A DNA stretch of 64,000 nt. It comes from Rhodoblastus sp. 17X3. GTDB lineage: Bacteria > Pseudomonadota > Alphaproteobacteria > Rhizobiales > Beijerinckiaceae. Each line of letters starts with the position of its first letter. Positions within the stretch are counted from its first letter, which is position 1. This document shows positions 9,224 to 18,457 of this stretch, in pieces. The notes under the pieces are model-generated. The model saw nothing but the letters and a program-made list of their open reading frames with translations. It was not told where the DNA came from and ran no database searches. Position numbers and translations under genes: made by a program. The stretch lies in NCBI RefSeq assembly GCF_030056575.1, contig NZ_JASHHX010000004.1, positions 62,001-126,000 of the forward strand, read 5' to 3'.

Positions 9224-9864
9224 TGGCGCAGACACCTGTCTTTGATCCGCAGTTCCGGGCCGAGCTTGCTGAATTGATGCGCTGGCGGCGCGACGTCCGG
9301 CGCTTCCGCACCGATCCCGTCCCCGAGGACCTGCTCGACTCCCTGTTCGACCTCGCGCAGATCGCGCCTTCGGTCGGCAACAGCCAGCCGTGGCGCTTCC
9401 TGCGTGTCGTGAGCGCCGACAAGCGCGCCGAAATCCGGCGCAATTTCCTGGCCTGCAACGCCGAGGCGCTTGCGGCGCAGAGCGACGAGCGCGCCGCAAT
9501 TTACGCGCGTCTCAAACTGGCGGGCATCGACGCTGCGCCAGTGCAGCTTGCGGTGTTTTGCGATCACGCGACCGAACAGGGCCATGGCCTTGGCGCCCGC
9601 ACCATGCCGGAAATGTTGGATTACTCGGTCGTCGGCATGATCGCGGGCCTATGGCTCTCGGCGCGGGCTGCCGGGCTTGGCCTTGGCTGGGTCTCGATCC
9701 TCGATCCAGCGCAGGTCTGCGCTGCGCTTGATACTCCGCCGTCCTATAAGTTCATCGCTTTCCTCTGCCTTGGCTGGCCGGAAGAAGAGCATGTCGATCC
9801 CGAGCTCGTGCGCAATGGCTGGCAGGAGCGCACTGACTTCGGGCGCCGCATCGTCAATGTCTGA
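9220..9864 (+). CDS. bluB: 5,6-dimethylbenzimidazole synthase BluB
   Basis: A 214-residue flavin-destructase of the nitroreductase fold. Conserved elements are RRDVRRFRTDPVPEDLL (about residues 25-41) and APSVGNSQPWRFLRV (about residues 49-63), as in BluB. It cleaves reduced FMN with oxygen to give DMB, the lower ligand of cobalamin. The ATG at 9220 overlaps the cobB stop, and ATG at 9223 is an alternative. It ends the cob run; the following 225 bp is AT-rich. Confidence 0.92.
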   Translation: MMAQTPVFDPQFRAELAELMRWRRDVRRFRTDPVPEDLLDSLFDLAQIAPSVGNSQPWRFLRVVSADKRAEIRRNFLACNAEALAAQSDERAAIYARLKLAGIDAAPVQLAVFCDHATEQGHGLGARTMPEMLDYSVVGMIAGLWLSARAAGLGLGWVSILDPAQVCAALDTPPSYKFIAFLCLGWPEEEHVDPELVRNGWQERTDFGRRIVNV

Positions 9865-10089
9865 TGCGCGCGCAACGAGCCTGTTGCTAAAAGTTTAATA
9901 AAATAGTCATTTTGTTTGCTACGGTCGTTTCACTATAGTCAAGTTCATATAAAAATTGCATTTGAAACGGTTGTTTCGTTAGGTAAAAGCTAACTTTGCT
10001 CGATCAACGTTCGCGTCTAATTGTCGCACAAGCTCGGGCAATTCTGGCAGTCTTGGCGGCTGCGGCGCGTTCCTGGCGGGAGACAGGCG
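9865..10089. other. AT-rich intergenic region upstream of a small ORF
   Basis: About 225 bp with no convincing gene. The segment 9890-9990 is much richer in A/T than its surroundings and is the likely promoter region for the small downstream ORF. I could not assign specific -35/-10 boxes with confidence. Confidence 0.4.
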
Positions 10090-10281
10090 ATGGGTCGTTT
10101 CATTCTTCAGTTTGAAGATCAGAGCAGGCCGTTGCGCGTGGAAAGAGACCTCGTGGCGTCCTTCGGCTATATCGTGCGGACGACGGCGACAATCATCGCG
10201 CTTGGCTGCGTCATCAGCGTCGGCAGCAGTTATGTCACCGGCGACCAGAAATTCCTGTTCCGCCTGATCCAATTGGTCTGA
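10090..10281 (+). CDS. Small membrane protein, hypothetical
   Basis: A 63-residue ORF with ATG at 10090, GGGAG eight bases upstream, and one hydrophobic stretch (IVRTTATIIALGCVISVGSSYV, about residues 27-48) following a charged N-terminus. This would be a single-span inner membrane protein. I recognise no family. Support comes from the ribosome site, the upstream AT-rich promoter-like region and the terminator just downstream. It could still be spurious. Confidence 0.5.
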   Translation: MGRFILQFEDQSRPLRVERDLVASFGYIVRTTATIIALGCVISVGSSYVTGDQKFLFRLIQLV

Positions 10282-10303
10282 TTGCGCGGATTCGGCGAGT
10301 TGT

Positions 10304-10341
10304 GGCGCCCGGCGATGATCGTCGAGGCGCCTTTTTCTTTT
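10304..10341 (+). terminator. Rho-independent terminator
   Basis: GGCGCC at 10304-10309 pairs with GGCGCC at 10326-10331, with an inner CGAT/ATCG pairing, followed by TTTTTCTTTT. It lies 22 bp after the stop of the small membrane ORF and separates it from the suf operon. Confidence 0.7.
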
Positions 10342-10420
10342 CATAGCCGTTCAATTCGGTTGTCGCGCCGCGCGGCAGGCGATAAGCCGCCTCCTCGGGA
10401 AGCTGTTCCACGTCGAGCCG

Positions 10421-11554
10421 ATGAAACGGATCTATTTCGATTATAACGCCACGGCGCCGCTGCGTCCCCTGGCGCGCGAGGCGATGCTGAGGGCGCTCGA
10501 CGCCGGCAACGCCTCGAGCGTGCATGCCGAGGGACGCGCGGCGCGCGCGGTGATCGAATCGGCCCGGGTCGCAGTCTCCGGCGCCTTGGGCGTCAGGCCC
10601 GATCATGTTCTGTTCGTTTCGGGCGCGACCGAGGCCGCCGCGACCGCCTTGCGTCCGGGCGAAAGCGATCGCCTGCTGATCGGGGCGGGGGAGCATGCCT
10701 GCGTCCAGGCGGGCCATTCGTTCCCAGCCGAGAATGTTGGCGCCGTTCGACTCGATTCGCAGGGCAGGCTCGATCTCGACGATCTTCGCGCCCGCTTGGC
10801 CGAGGCGCCGGGCCAGCGTCCGGTTCTGGCGCTTCAGGCGGTGAACAACGAGACCGGCGTGATCCAGCCTCTCGCCGAGGCGGCGGAACTGGTTCATGCG
10901 GCGGGCGGAATCGTGATTTGTGACGCGGTGCAGGGTTTTGCGCGCATTCCCTGCGCCTTCGCGGCGACCGGCGCCGATGTTCTGTTCATCTCAAGCCACA
11001 AGCTTGGCGGGCCGAAGGGCGCGGGCGCTCTGGTTTACGCCCGGCGCGACCTTGCGCCCAAGGCCGCCTTCATTCGCGGCGGCGGGCAGGAGCGGGGCCT
11101 GCGCGGCGGCACGGAAAATGTCGCCGCCATTGCAGGATTCGCCGGCGCGCTGGTCGAGGCGGAGGCGGCGCGCGAGGCGGAAGAGGCGCGGCTTGCCAGA
11201 TTGCGCGACTTTTTGCAGGCTGGCGTGCTGGAAATCGCGCCCGAAGCCGCCATATTCGGAAGAGAGGCGCCGCGCGTCGGCAATAGTCTGGCTTTCGCCT
11301 TGCCGGGTCTCGCCGCGGAAACGCTGGTCGCGGCCTTCGACGTGGAAAGCGTGGCGCTGTCCTCCGGCTCGGCTTGTTCGTCGGGCAAGGTGGCGCCCTC
11401 TTATGTGCTGGCGGCCATGGGCGTTTCGCCTGATCTTGCACGCTCCGCCTTGCGTATCAGCCTCGGATGGGGCTCAACCTGGGAAGAGGGCGTGCGTTTT
11501 CTGGAAATATTGGCTAAGGTGCGCGAGAGAATGCGGCGACGGCTCAAAACCTGA
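10421..11554 (+). CDS. Cysteine desulfurase, IscS/NifS class
   Basis: A 377-residue PLP enzyme. The N-terminus is IYFDYNATAPLRP, the PLP lysine is in ISSHKLGGPKGAGAL (near residue 195), and the catalytic cysteine loop is SSGSACSSGK (near residue 312), as in class I desulfurases. It supplies persulfide sulfur for Fe-S assembly. It is first in the suf run; alphaproteobacteria commonly have an IscS-like gene ahead of sufBCDS. It also lies 62 bp before sufB, with no terminator seen between. Confidence 0.92.
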   Translation: MKRIYFDYNATAPLRPLAREAMLRALDAGNASSVHAEGRAARAVIESARVAVSGALGVRPDHVLFVSGATEAAATALRPGESDRLLIGAGEHACVQAGHSFPAENVGAVRLDSQGRLDLDDLRARLAEAPGQRPVLALQAVNNETGVIQPLAEAAELVHAAGGIVICDAVQGFARIPCAFAATGADVLFISSHKLGGPKGAGALVYARRDLAPKAAFIRGGGQERGLRGGTENVAAIAGFAGALVEAEAAREAEEARLARLRDFLQAGVLEIAPEAAIFGREAPRVGNSLAFALPGLAAETLVAAFDVESVALSSGSACSSGKVAPSYVLAAMGVSPDLARSALRISLGWGSTWEEGVRFLEILAKVRERMRRRLKT

Positions 11555-11616
11555 TCCGCTTCGGACATAGACTCAACCAGCGGGCCTTGAACCCGCGTTA
11601 GGTGAGGAGAATCAAG

Positions 11617-13098
11617 ATGGCGGCTGTCCAGGAGACTGTCGACAAGGTCAAGACGCTTGACGTTGACGCCTATAAATACGGTTTTTTCACTGATATCGAA
11701 TCCGACAAGGCCCCAAAGGGTCTGGACGAGGACATCGTCCGCTTCATTTCGGCCAAGAAGAATGAGCCGGAATGGATGACGGAATGGCGCCTCGACGCCT
11801 TCCGGCGCTGGCTGACCATGACCGAGCCCAAATGGGCGCGCGTGCATTACCCGCCGATCGATTATCAGGACCTCTATTATTACGCCGCGCCAAAAAGCGC
11901 CGAGGGGCCGAAATCGCTCGACGAGGTCGATCCCGAACTGCTGCGCACCTATGAGAAGCTTGGCATCCCGCTGCGCGAGCAGGAGCTACTGGCCGGCGTG
12001 CAGCCGGACCCCAACGCCCGCAAGGTGGCGGTCGACGCCGTGTTCGATTCCGTCTCGGTGGCCACGACCTTCAAGGCGGAGCTGGCCAAGGCCGGCGTGA
12101 TCTTCTGCCCGATTTCCGAGGCGATCCAGACCCATCCGGAGCTGGTGAGGAAATATCTCGGCTCTGTCGTGCCGGTGACCGACAATTATTTCGCCACGCT
12201 CAATTCGGCGGTGTTTTCCGATGGCTCCTTCGTCTATGTGCCGCCCGGCGTGCGCTGCCCGATGGAGCTTTCGACCTATTTCCGCATCAATGAGAAGAAC
12301 ACCGGCCAGTTCGAGCGCACGCTCATCATCGCCGACAAGGGCTCCTACGTCTCCTATCTCGAAGGTTGCACGGCGCCGCAGCGCGACGAGAACCAGCTTC
12401 ATGCGGCCGTGGTCGAACTGGTCGCGCATGACGAAGCGGAAATCAAATATTCCACTGTTCAAAATTGGTATCCCGGCGACAGCGAGGGCAAGGGCGGCAT
12501 CTACAACTTCGTCACCAAGCGCGGCGATTGCCGTGGCGACCACTCCAAGATTTCATGGACCCAGGTCGAAACCGGCTCGGCCATCACCTGGAAATATCCG
12601 TCCTGCATCCTGCGCGGCGATTTTTCGCGCGGCGAGTTCTATTCCATCGCGATTTCCAACGGCAGGCAGCAGGTCGATTCCGGCACCAAGATGCTGCATC
12701 TCGGCGCCAATACGTCGAGCCGGGTGATCTCGAAGGGCATCGCCGCCGGCCATTCGCAGAACACCTATCGCGGCCAGATTTCCGCGCATCGCAAGGCGGT
12801 CAATGCGCGCAATTTCACCCAATGCGACTCGCTGCTGATCGGCAATGCCTGCGGCGCCCATACCGTGCCCTATATCGAGGCGAAGAACTCCTCCGCCATA
12901 TTCGAGCATGAGGCGACGACGTCGAAAATCTCGGACGACCAGCTGTTCTATTGCATGCAGCGCGGCCTTTCCGCTGAGGAAGCGACGGCTCTTATCGTCA
13001 ATGGCTTCGTGCGCGACGTGCTCCAGCAGCTTCCTATGGAGTTTGCCGTCGAGGCGCAAAAGCTCATCGCCATTTCGCTTGAGGGCAGCGTCGGCTGA
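11617..13098 (+). CDS. sufB: Fe-S cluster assembly scaffold SufB
   Basis: A 493-residue SufB of normal length. Conserved blocks include [43 protein letters not shown] and [22 protein letters not shown]. It forms the SufBC2D complex on which clusters are built. ATG at 11617 has AGGAG at the correct distance; an in-frame start at 11602 lies within the ribosome site. It is followed by sufC after 37 bp. Confidence 0.95.
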   Translation: MAAVQETVDKVKTLDVDAYKYGFFTDIESDKAPKGLDEDIVRFISAKKNEPEWMTEWRLDAFRRWLTMTEPKWARVHYPPIDYQDLYYYAAPKSAEGPKSLDEVDPELLRTYEKLGIPLREQELLAGVQPDPNARKVAVDAVFDSVSVATTFKAELAKAGVIFCPISEAIQTHPELVRKYLGSVVPVTDNYFATLNSAVFSDGSFVYVPPGVRCPMELSTYFRINEKNTGQFERTLIIADKGSYVSYLEGCTAPQRDENQLHAAVVELVAHDEAEIKYSTVQNWYPGDSEGKGGIYNFVTKRGDCRGDHSKISWTQVETGSAITWKYPSCILRGDFSRGEFYSIAISNGRQQVDSGTKMLHLGANTSSRVISKGIAAGHSQNTYRGQISAHRKAVNARNFTQCDSLLIGNACGAHTVPYIEAKNSSAIFEHEATTSKISDDQLFYCMQRGLSAEEATALIVNGFVRDVLQQLPMEFAVEAQKLIAISLEGSVG

Positions 13099-13135
13099 CG
13101 CCGGCGCCCTCGCATTCTTTTTTCAAGGTCAAGCC

Positions 13136-13885
13136 ATGCTCGAAATCAACAATCTCCACGTTTCCATCGCCGGTAAGAAAATCATCGACGGCCTTTCCCT
13201 GACCGTCGCGGATGGCGAGGTCGCCGCGATCATGGGGCCGAACGGCTCCGGCAAATCGACTCTCTCTTACGTCATCGCCGGTCGCGCCGATTATGAAGTG
13301 ACGGAAGGCTCGATCCGGCTCGACGGCGTGGACCTGCTCGACAAGACGCCTTCCGAGCGCGCGGCGCTGGGGCTGTTCCTGGTGTTCCAGTATCCGCTGG
13401 AAATTCCCGGCGTGGCGACCATGACCTTCCTCAAGGCGGCGCTCGCCGCGCAGCGCAAGGCGCGCGACGAGGCCGAGCTGTCGACGCCCGATTTCATGAA
13501 GCGCGTGCGCGCGGCTGCGAGCAAACTCAATATTCCGCAGGACATGCTCAAGCGGCCCGTCAATCTCGGCTTTTCCGGCGGCGAGAAGAAGCGCATGGAA
13601 ATTCTCCAGATGGCGCTGCTGGAGCCGAAATTCGCCATTCTGGACGAAATGGATTCGGGGCTCGACATCGACGCCTTGCGGGTCTGCGCTGAGGGCGTGA
13701 ACGCCTTGCGCTCGAAGGATCGCGGCCTGCTGGTCATCACCCATTACCAGCGCCTGCTCGACTATATCGCGCCGGACTCGGTGCATGTCATGTCCAAGGG
13801 CCGCATCGTCAAAAGCGGCGGGCCGGACCTGGCGCTCGAACTCGAAAAAAGCGGCTATGCCGATTACGTCGACGAGGCGGCATGA
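13136..13885 (+). CDS. sufC: Fe-S assembly ATPase SufC
   Basis: A 249-residue ABC-type ATPase. Walker A is MGPNGSGKSTLSYVIAG (near residue 36), the ABC signature is LGFSGGEKKRMEILQM and Walker B is FAILDEMDSGLDID. It powers conformational change in SufB-SufD. A longer open frame upstream overlaps sufB; the ATG at 13136 gives the family N-terminus MLEINNLHVSI. Its stop overlaps the sufD start (ATGA). Confidence 0.95.
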   Translation: MLEINNLHVSIAGKKIIDGLSLTVADGEVAAIMGPNGSGKSTLSYVIAGRADYEVTEGSIRLDGVDLLDKTPSERAALGLFLVFQYPLEIPGVATMTFLKAALAAQRKARDEAELSTPDFMKRVRAAASKLNIPQDMLKRPVNLGFSGGEKKRMEILQMALLEPKFAILDEMDSGLDIDALRVCAEGVNALRSKDRGLLVITHYQRLLDYIAPDSVHVMSKGRIVKSGGPDLALELEKSGYADYVDEAA

Positions 13886-15156
13886 TGGGCGCCCTTTTGC
13901 AAAATCCCACGCAAGCCGAGCAGGACCTTCTCGCTCGCTTCGCGCTTGAGCCGGTCGATGGCGAACGGCAGGCGGCGGCGGAGCGTTTCGCGCGCGCCGG
14001 CTTGCCGTCGCGCCGCAATGAATCGTGGCATTACACCGATCTGCGCGCGAAATTGCGCGCGGCCCCGCCCTTGGCGGCGCGCCCGGACGCCGCGGCTCTG
14101 GCCCGGGCCAAGGAAAAGCTCGCGCCGTCCGATCGGCTGAGCATCGTCACCATTGACGGTTATTTCATTCCCGAACTGTCGGGCGACGTCTCGTCGACTC
14201 CGGGCCTGAGCGTCCGCGCGCTCAAGGCTGACGAGCCCGCGTTGAAGAGCCTCTCGCTGGGCGCGGACGACGCGCTGCTCGACCTCAACGCGGCTTTCGC
14301 GCAAGGCGGCGTCGCGATTGAAATCGCCGCCGGCGCCCAAATCGAGAAAATTCTGGAGCTGGTCGCGCTCGACGGCGCTTCGGGCGCTCAGAGCCGCTTC
14401 GCGCGTCATCTCGTCGTGCTGGGCGAAGGCGCGCGCGCCTCGCTCATGGAGACGCGCGCCGAAGGCGCCGAGGGCTTCGGCGACGGCGCGCTTTTCGTCG
14501 CGCTCGGGCGCGGCGCGCAACTCGATTACGCCTGCCGTTCGCTGGAAGGCGGCGCCGTCGAGGTGCAGAATTTCGTCGCACGGCTCGGAGCAGAGGCGCA
14601 ATTGCGCGCCGTCTCGCTGCTCGCCGGCGCGCCCTTCCTGCGCCGTCAGTATTTCATCTCCTGCGACGGCGCCAATGCGCAGATTCACCTGAGCGGCGCG
14701 ACCCTGCTGCGCGGGCGGGAGCATGCCGACGTCACCTTGACGCTCGATCATGACGCGCCCGCCTGCCTCAGCCGCGAGACATTCAAATATGTTCTCGCCG
14801 ATCAGGCGAATGGCGTGTTCCAGGGCAAGATCGTCGTTCCGCCGCATGCGCAGAAGACCGACGGCAAAATGCTGTGCCGTGCGCTGCTGCTGTCCGACGA
14901 CGCCGCGATGTCGGCCAAGCCGGAGCTGGAGATTTTCGCCGACGACGTCGCTTGCGGCCATGGGGCGGCCTGCGCGAAGCTCGACGCCAGCCAGCTTTTC
15001 TATATGGAATCGCGCGGCATTCCGCGCGCCGAGGCGCAAGCCATTCTGGTCGAGGCTTTCGCCGCCGAGGCCTTCGACGATCTGAAAGACGACAGCCTGC
15101 GCGACCTGCTCAACGCCGATCTCACGCTTCTTCTCGCCGACGGAGCCTTTACATGA
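13882..15156 (+). CDS. sufD: Fe-S assembly protein SufD
   Basis: A 424-residue beta-helix protein with the SufD signatures RRNESWHYTDLRAKL near residue 40 and a C-terminal block CGHGAACAKLDASQLFYMESRGI. It partners SufB and SufC. The start overlaps sufC and the stop overlaps sufS, so sufC-D-S are translationally coupled. Confidence 0.94.
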   Translation: MMGALLQNPTQAEQDLLARFALEPVDGERQAAAERFARAGLPSRRNESWHYTDLRAKLRAAPPLAARPDAAALARAKEKLAPSDRLSIVTIDGYFIPELSGDVSSTPGLSVRALKADEPALKSLSLGADDALLDLNAAFAQGGVAIEIAAGAQIEKILELVALDGASGAQSRFARHLVVLGEGARASLMETRAEGAEGFGDGALFVALGRGAQLDYACRSLEGGAVEVQNFVARLGAEAQLRAVSLLAGAPFLRRQYFISCDGANAQIHLSGATLLRGREHADVTLTLDHDAPACLSRETFKYVLADQANGVFQGKIVVPPHAQKTDGKMLCRALLLSDDAAMSAKPELEIFADDVACGHGAACAKLDASQLFYMESRGIPRAEAQAILVEAFAAEAFDDLKDDSLRDLLNADLTLLLADGAFT

Positions 15157-16394
15157 ACCAGTCGGTGAAAATCGCCCCTTACGACGTCGAGAAGATCCGA
15201 GCGGGCTTCCCCATTCTGGCCGAGCGGCCCTATGGCAAGCCTCTGGTCTATCTCGATAACGCCGCCTCGGCGCAGAAGCCGCGCGCGGTGATCGACCGCA
15301 TGGTTCATGTCTTCGAGCATGAATATTCCAACGTCCATCGCGGCCTGCATTACCTGGCCAACGCCTCGACCGACGCCTTCGAGGCGGCGCGCGAAAAAAT
15401 GCGCGCCTTTCTCAACGCCGGCTCGACCGACGAAATCATCTTCACGCGCGGCGCGACGGAAGCGTTGAACCTCGTGGCGTCCTCCTACGGGCTGGCCCAT
15501 ATCGGCGAGGGCGACGAGATCGTGCTCTCCATCATGGAGCATCATTCCAATATCGTGCCCTGGCATTTTCTGCGCGAGCGCAAGGGCGCGGTGCTGAAAT
15601 GGGTCGATGTCGAGGACGACGGCTCCTTCTCGCTGGAGAAATTCGAGGCGGCGCTGAGCGAGAAAACCAAAATCGTCGCGATCACCCATATGTCCAACGT
15701 GCTGGGCACGGTGACGCCGGTCAAGGAGATCGTCCGCCTCGCCCATGAGCGCGGCATTCCCGTCCTCGTCGACGGCTCGCAGGGCGCGGTTCATTGCGAC
15801 GTGGATGTGCGAGATCTCGACGTCGATTTCTATGTCGTCACCGGCCACAAGCTTTACGGCCCGACCGGAATCGGCGCGCTTTACGGCAAGAAGGAATGGC
15901 TGTCGCGCCTCCCGCCCTTCGCCGGCGGCGGCGAAATGATCGAGACGGTCACGATGGACAATGTGACCTACGGCGTCCCGCCGCACCGTTTCGAGGCGGG
16001 CACCCCGCCCATCGTCGAGGCGATCGGCCTCGGCGCCGCGCTCGACTATATGGAGAGCATTGGCCGCGACGCCATCCACGCCCATGAGGCTGATCTGACA
16101 GCTTATGCCGCGCAGCGCCTTGGGGAACTGCCTTATCTGCGGCTGTTTGGAACCGCGCCGGGCAAGGGGGCCTTGTTCTCCTTCGAAATGGAGGGGGCGC
16201 ACGCCCATGACGTCGCCACCGTGATCGACCGCTCCGGCGTGGCGGTCCGCGCTGGCACCCATTGCGCGCAGCCCTTGCTGGCGCGCTTCGGCGTCACCTC
16301 CACTTGCCGGGCCAGCTTCGCGCTCTATAACACCCGCGCCGAAATCGACGCCCTGGTTGCGGCGCTGGATCGCGCCGCCCATCTCTTTGCCTGA
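15153..16394 (+). CDS. sufS: Cysteine desulfurase SufS (class II)
   Basis: A 413-residue PLP enzyme. It has LVYLDNAASAQKP near residue 28, SNVHRGLHYLANAST, the PLP lysine in VVTGHKLYGPTGIGAL near residue 232, and the single-cysteine loop VRAGTHCAQPLL near residue 370, typical of SufS. It is the sulfur donor to the SufBCD scaffold. The true start is 15153, overlapping the sufD stop; the open frame continues upstream inside sufD. Confidence 0.95.
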   Translation: MNQSVKIAPYDVEKIRAGFPILAERPYGKPLVYLDNAASAQKPRAVIDRMVHVFEHEYSNVHRGLHYLANASTDAFEAAREKMRAFLNAGSTDEIIFTRGATEALNLVASSYGLAHIGEGDEIVLSIMEHHSNIVPWHFLRERKGAVLKWVDVEDDGSFSLEKFEAALSEKTKIVAITHMSNVLGTVTPVKEIVRLAHERGIPVLVDGSQGAVHCDVDVRDLDVDFYVVTGHKLYGPTGIGALYGKKEWLSRLPPFAGGGEMIETVTMDNVTYGVPPHRFEAGTPPIVEAIGLGAALDYMESIGRDAIHAHEADLTAYAAQRLGELPYLRLFGTAPGKGALFSFEMEGAHAHDVATVIDRSGVAVRAGTHCAQPLLARFGVTSTCRASFALYNTRAEIDALVAALDRAAHLFA

Positions 16395-16398
16395 TCGG

Positions 16399-16797
16399 AT
16401 GCTCGCAATGAACGAACATGCCAAGCCCGAAGCCGAAGTTCAGCCCAACCGCCCCGCCATCGCGGCGCAGGACGCCATTGCGCCGGAAGAGCTCGACCGC
16501 TTCACCGACGCGATCATCGCGGCGTTGAAGACGGTTTACGACCCCGAAATCCCCGCCGATATTTACGAGCTGGGCCTGATTTATCGGGTCGATATCGACG
16601 AAAGCCACTTCGTCAAGATCGACATGACGCTCACCGCGCCCGGCTGTCCGGTGGCGGGCGAGATGCCGGTCTGGGTCGAGAACGCCGTTTCCGCCGTGCC
16701 GGGCGTCGCGGGCGTCGAGGTCAGCATGGTGTTCGACCCGCCGTGGGACCAGAGCCGCATGTCGGACGAAGCCCGAGTCGCCCTCGACATGTGGTGA
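16399..16797 (+). CDS. sufT: SufT/MIP18-family (DUF59) Fe-S assembly protein
   Basis: A 132-residue protein with the DUF59 core VYDPEIPADIYELGLIYRV, LTAPGCPVAGEMPVWVENAV and VVFDPPWDQSRMSDEAR-like ending (MVFDPPWDQSRMSDEA). SufT-type proteins help Fe-S maturation and usually close alphaproteobacterial suf operons, as here. ATG at 16399 follows the sufS stop by four bases; ATG at 16408 is an alternative. The stop falls at the base of a perfect hairpin shared with the convergent gene. Confidence 0.9.
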   Translation: MLAMNEHAKPEAEVQPNRPAIAAQDAIAPEELDRFTDAIIAALKTVYDPEIPADIYELGLIYRVDIDESHFVKIDMTLTAPGCPVAGEMPVWVENAVSAVPGVAGVEVSMVFDPPWDQSRMSDEARVALDMW

Positions 16798-16825
16798 ATT
16801 CATCGCGCGTCGGGCGCGATGAATT
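16797..16825. terminator. Perfect hairpin between convergent genes (bidirectional terminator-like)
   Basis: AATTCATCGCGC (16797-16808) and GCGCGATGAATT (16814-16825) form a perfect 12-bp stem with a five-base loop. It overlaps the sufT stop and the last codons of the convergent beta-propeller gene. There is no T-tract, so intrinsic termination is uncertain. Confidence 0.5.
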
Positions 16826-17768
16826 GGCCGAAGGCGCGGGGGCTGGCGCCAGCCAGGATTTTTCTGGTCATCTTCAGGCCCTTCACGTCGATGACGGCGA
16901 GAACGTCGTCCATCCAGCAGGCGGCCAGAACCTCCGTTTGATCGGGCGAGACAGCCAGGCCTTCCGGAAAGCCGCAGGTGGAAATGGTCGCGAGCGGCTC
17001 GTAGCTTCGGCCGTCGAAGACCGAGACGCTGTCGTCGTGCTGGTTGGTCACGAACAGGCGAGAGCCGTCCCTGGTCGCCGCGACGGCATAGGGAAAGCTT
17101 TTCACCTTCAGCCGCCGCGTCTCGCGCCGCGTGGCCGGGTCGATGACCGAGACGTCGCCCGATTGCACATTGGCGACCAGCACGCGCGGCCCGTCGGGGC
17201 CGTTGGGATCAAAAGTCACGCCGAAGGGCGCCTTGCCCACCGCGATTTCAGCGGTGCTGCGCAGGCTCGCCAGATCGACCACCGAAATGCTGTCGCTTTC
17301 GCGATTGGCGACATAGAGCCAGCGATTGTCCGGGCTGACGGCCATGCCGGACGGCGACTGGCCGACCTTGATTTCCCCGGTCACGGCGAGCTTGTCGGTA
17401 TCGATCACGCTGACGCGGTCAGCATACCAGTCTGCGACGAACAGGCGCTGGCCCGTCGCGTCGAGCGCAAGGCCGAGCGGCCCCTCGCCGGCGGCGATTT
17501 CGGCAAGAACCTGATGGGTTCCATCCGCGCGCCGGGAAACGACTGAAATGCTGTGGCCTTCCGGATTGGAGACGTAAATCCGCTCCCCGCCCGGCGCGAC
17601 AGCGACGCCCGCAGGCTTCTTCCCGACTTTCACGGTTTCGACAATGTGGCCTTGGGCGAGATTGATGACGGAGACCGCGTCGGCGCCCTGGTCGGTTATG
17701 TAAGCAAGGGGCTCCGCCCGCGCCGCGCCCATCAGGGCGAGCAGGGCGAAGCCGATACGTGCGATCAT
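16800..17768 (-). CDS. Periplasmic YVTN/NHL-like beta-propeller protein
   Basis: A 322-residue protein with a signal peptide (MIARIGFALLALMGAARA) followed by about seven repeats of the type AYITDQGADAVSVINLAQG, RIYVSNPEGHSISVV, RLFVADWYADRVSVIDTDK and WLYVANRESDSISVVDL. Such propellers are often found with PQQ-dependent alcohol oxidation genes. No catalytic residues are expected. The stop of this gene and the start of the SRPBCC gene show it lies downstream in the same minus-strand unit (overlap of four bases). The methylotrophy link is inference. Confidence 0.85.
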   Translation of the reverse strand: MIARIGFALLALMGAARAEPLAYITDQGADAVSVINLAQGHIVETVKVGKKPAGVAVAPGGERIYVSNPEGHSISVVSRRADGTHQVLAEIAAGEGPLGLALDATGQRLFVADWYADRVSVIDTDKLAVTGEIKVGQSPSGMAVSPDNRWLYVANRESDSISVVDLASLRSTAEIAVGKAPFGVTFDPNGPDGPRVLVANVQSGDVSVIDPATRRETRRLKVKSFPYAVAATRDGSRLFVTNQHDDSVSVFDGRSYEPLATISTCGFPEGLAVSPDQTEVLAACWMDDVLAVIDVKGLKMTRKILAGASPRAFGQFIAPDAR

Positions 17769-18304
17769 TTGCCGGATTCGGCAAGGGTCTTGATATTGTC
17801 CAGACCGGCCCGATAGACCCCGCGCACGGCGGCGGCGGAGGCCTCGTCATTCAGTTCGGGCGGGGGATCGTTGAGCATATAGCCGCGATAGAAGGCGCCC
17901 TTCCATTCCACCGTCGAGCCGCCCTTGCCATTGTCGAGCACGCTGATGGTCGAGGTGTAGGTGTTCACCGGAAGGACCTTCGGATCGACCTTCGGGATTT
18001 CATATTTATAGCTGTGTTCGGCGGCGTCATATTTGTCGAGCACTTCGTCGAAGCTCGGATCGCCCGGCGCTTTCAGCACGACCTTGCGCACGGAGCCGAC
18101 CTCATTGCCCTTGTCGGCGACGCTGGAAGCGACCGCCGGGTGCCACTTCGACAATCCGTCGAAGTCCTTGATGATGGCCCAGACCTGATCGACCGGCTTG
18201 GCGATCTCGACCGTTTCGACGATCTTCTGCCGGGTCGGCCCATGCGCCTGAACAGGCGCTGCGACAATGGCGATCACGGCCGCCGCGAGAGCAAATACTT
18301 TCAT
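17765..18304 (-). CDS. SRPBCC-fold periplasmic protein, MxaD-like
   Basis: A 179-residue protein with a signal peptide (MKVFALAAAVIAIVAAPVQA) and a START/SRPBCC ligand-binding fold (KIVETVEIAKPVDQVWAIIKDFDGL). MxaD of methanol-oxidation clusters belongs to this fold and is periplasmic, so an MxaD/XoxJ-neighbour role is possible. I see no mxaF or xoxF in the window. It precedes the beta-propeller gene with a four-base overlap, suggesting a joint function. Confidence 0.75.
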   Translation of the reverse strand: MKVFALAAAVIAIVAAPVQAHGPTRQKIVETVEIAKPVDQVWAIIKDFDGLSKWHPAVASSVADKGNEVGSVRKVVLKAPGDPSFDEVLDKYDAAEHSYKYEIPKVDPKVLPVNTYTSTISVLDNGKGGSTVEWKGAFYRGYMLNDPPPELNDEASAAAVRGVYRAGLDNIKTLAESGK

Positions 18305-18457
18305 CCGTCCCTCATTCCAGAATGCCGGACTTGCGCCGGTTCTGAACGCGATATTGGCGGAAAGTCCTGCGGCCTGCCAGTAGAGGGGATGGGGGCCAAG
18401 GCCGTTCGAAGGTCGAATTATGCAAAATATAAGAGGATGCGCCGCGGCGCGCGCCGA

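Noticed and set aside
9865-10420. Possible cobalamin riboswitch near the cob genes
   Set aside because: No B12 box (GCCACTG-like) or supporting stems were seen here or in the cbiD/cobB gap.
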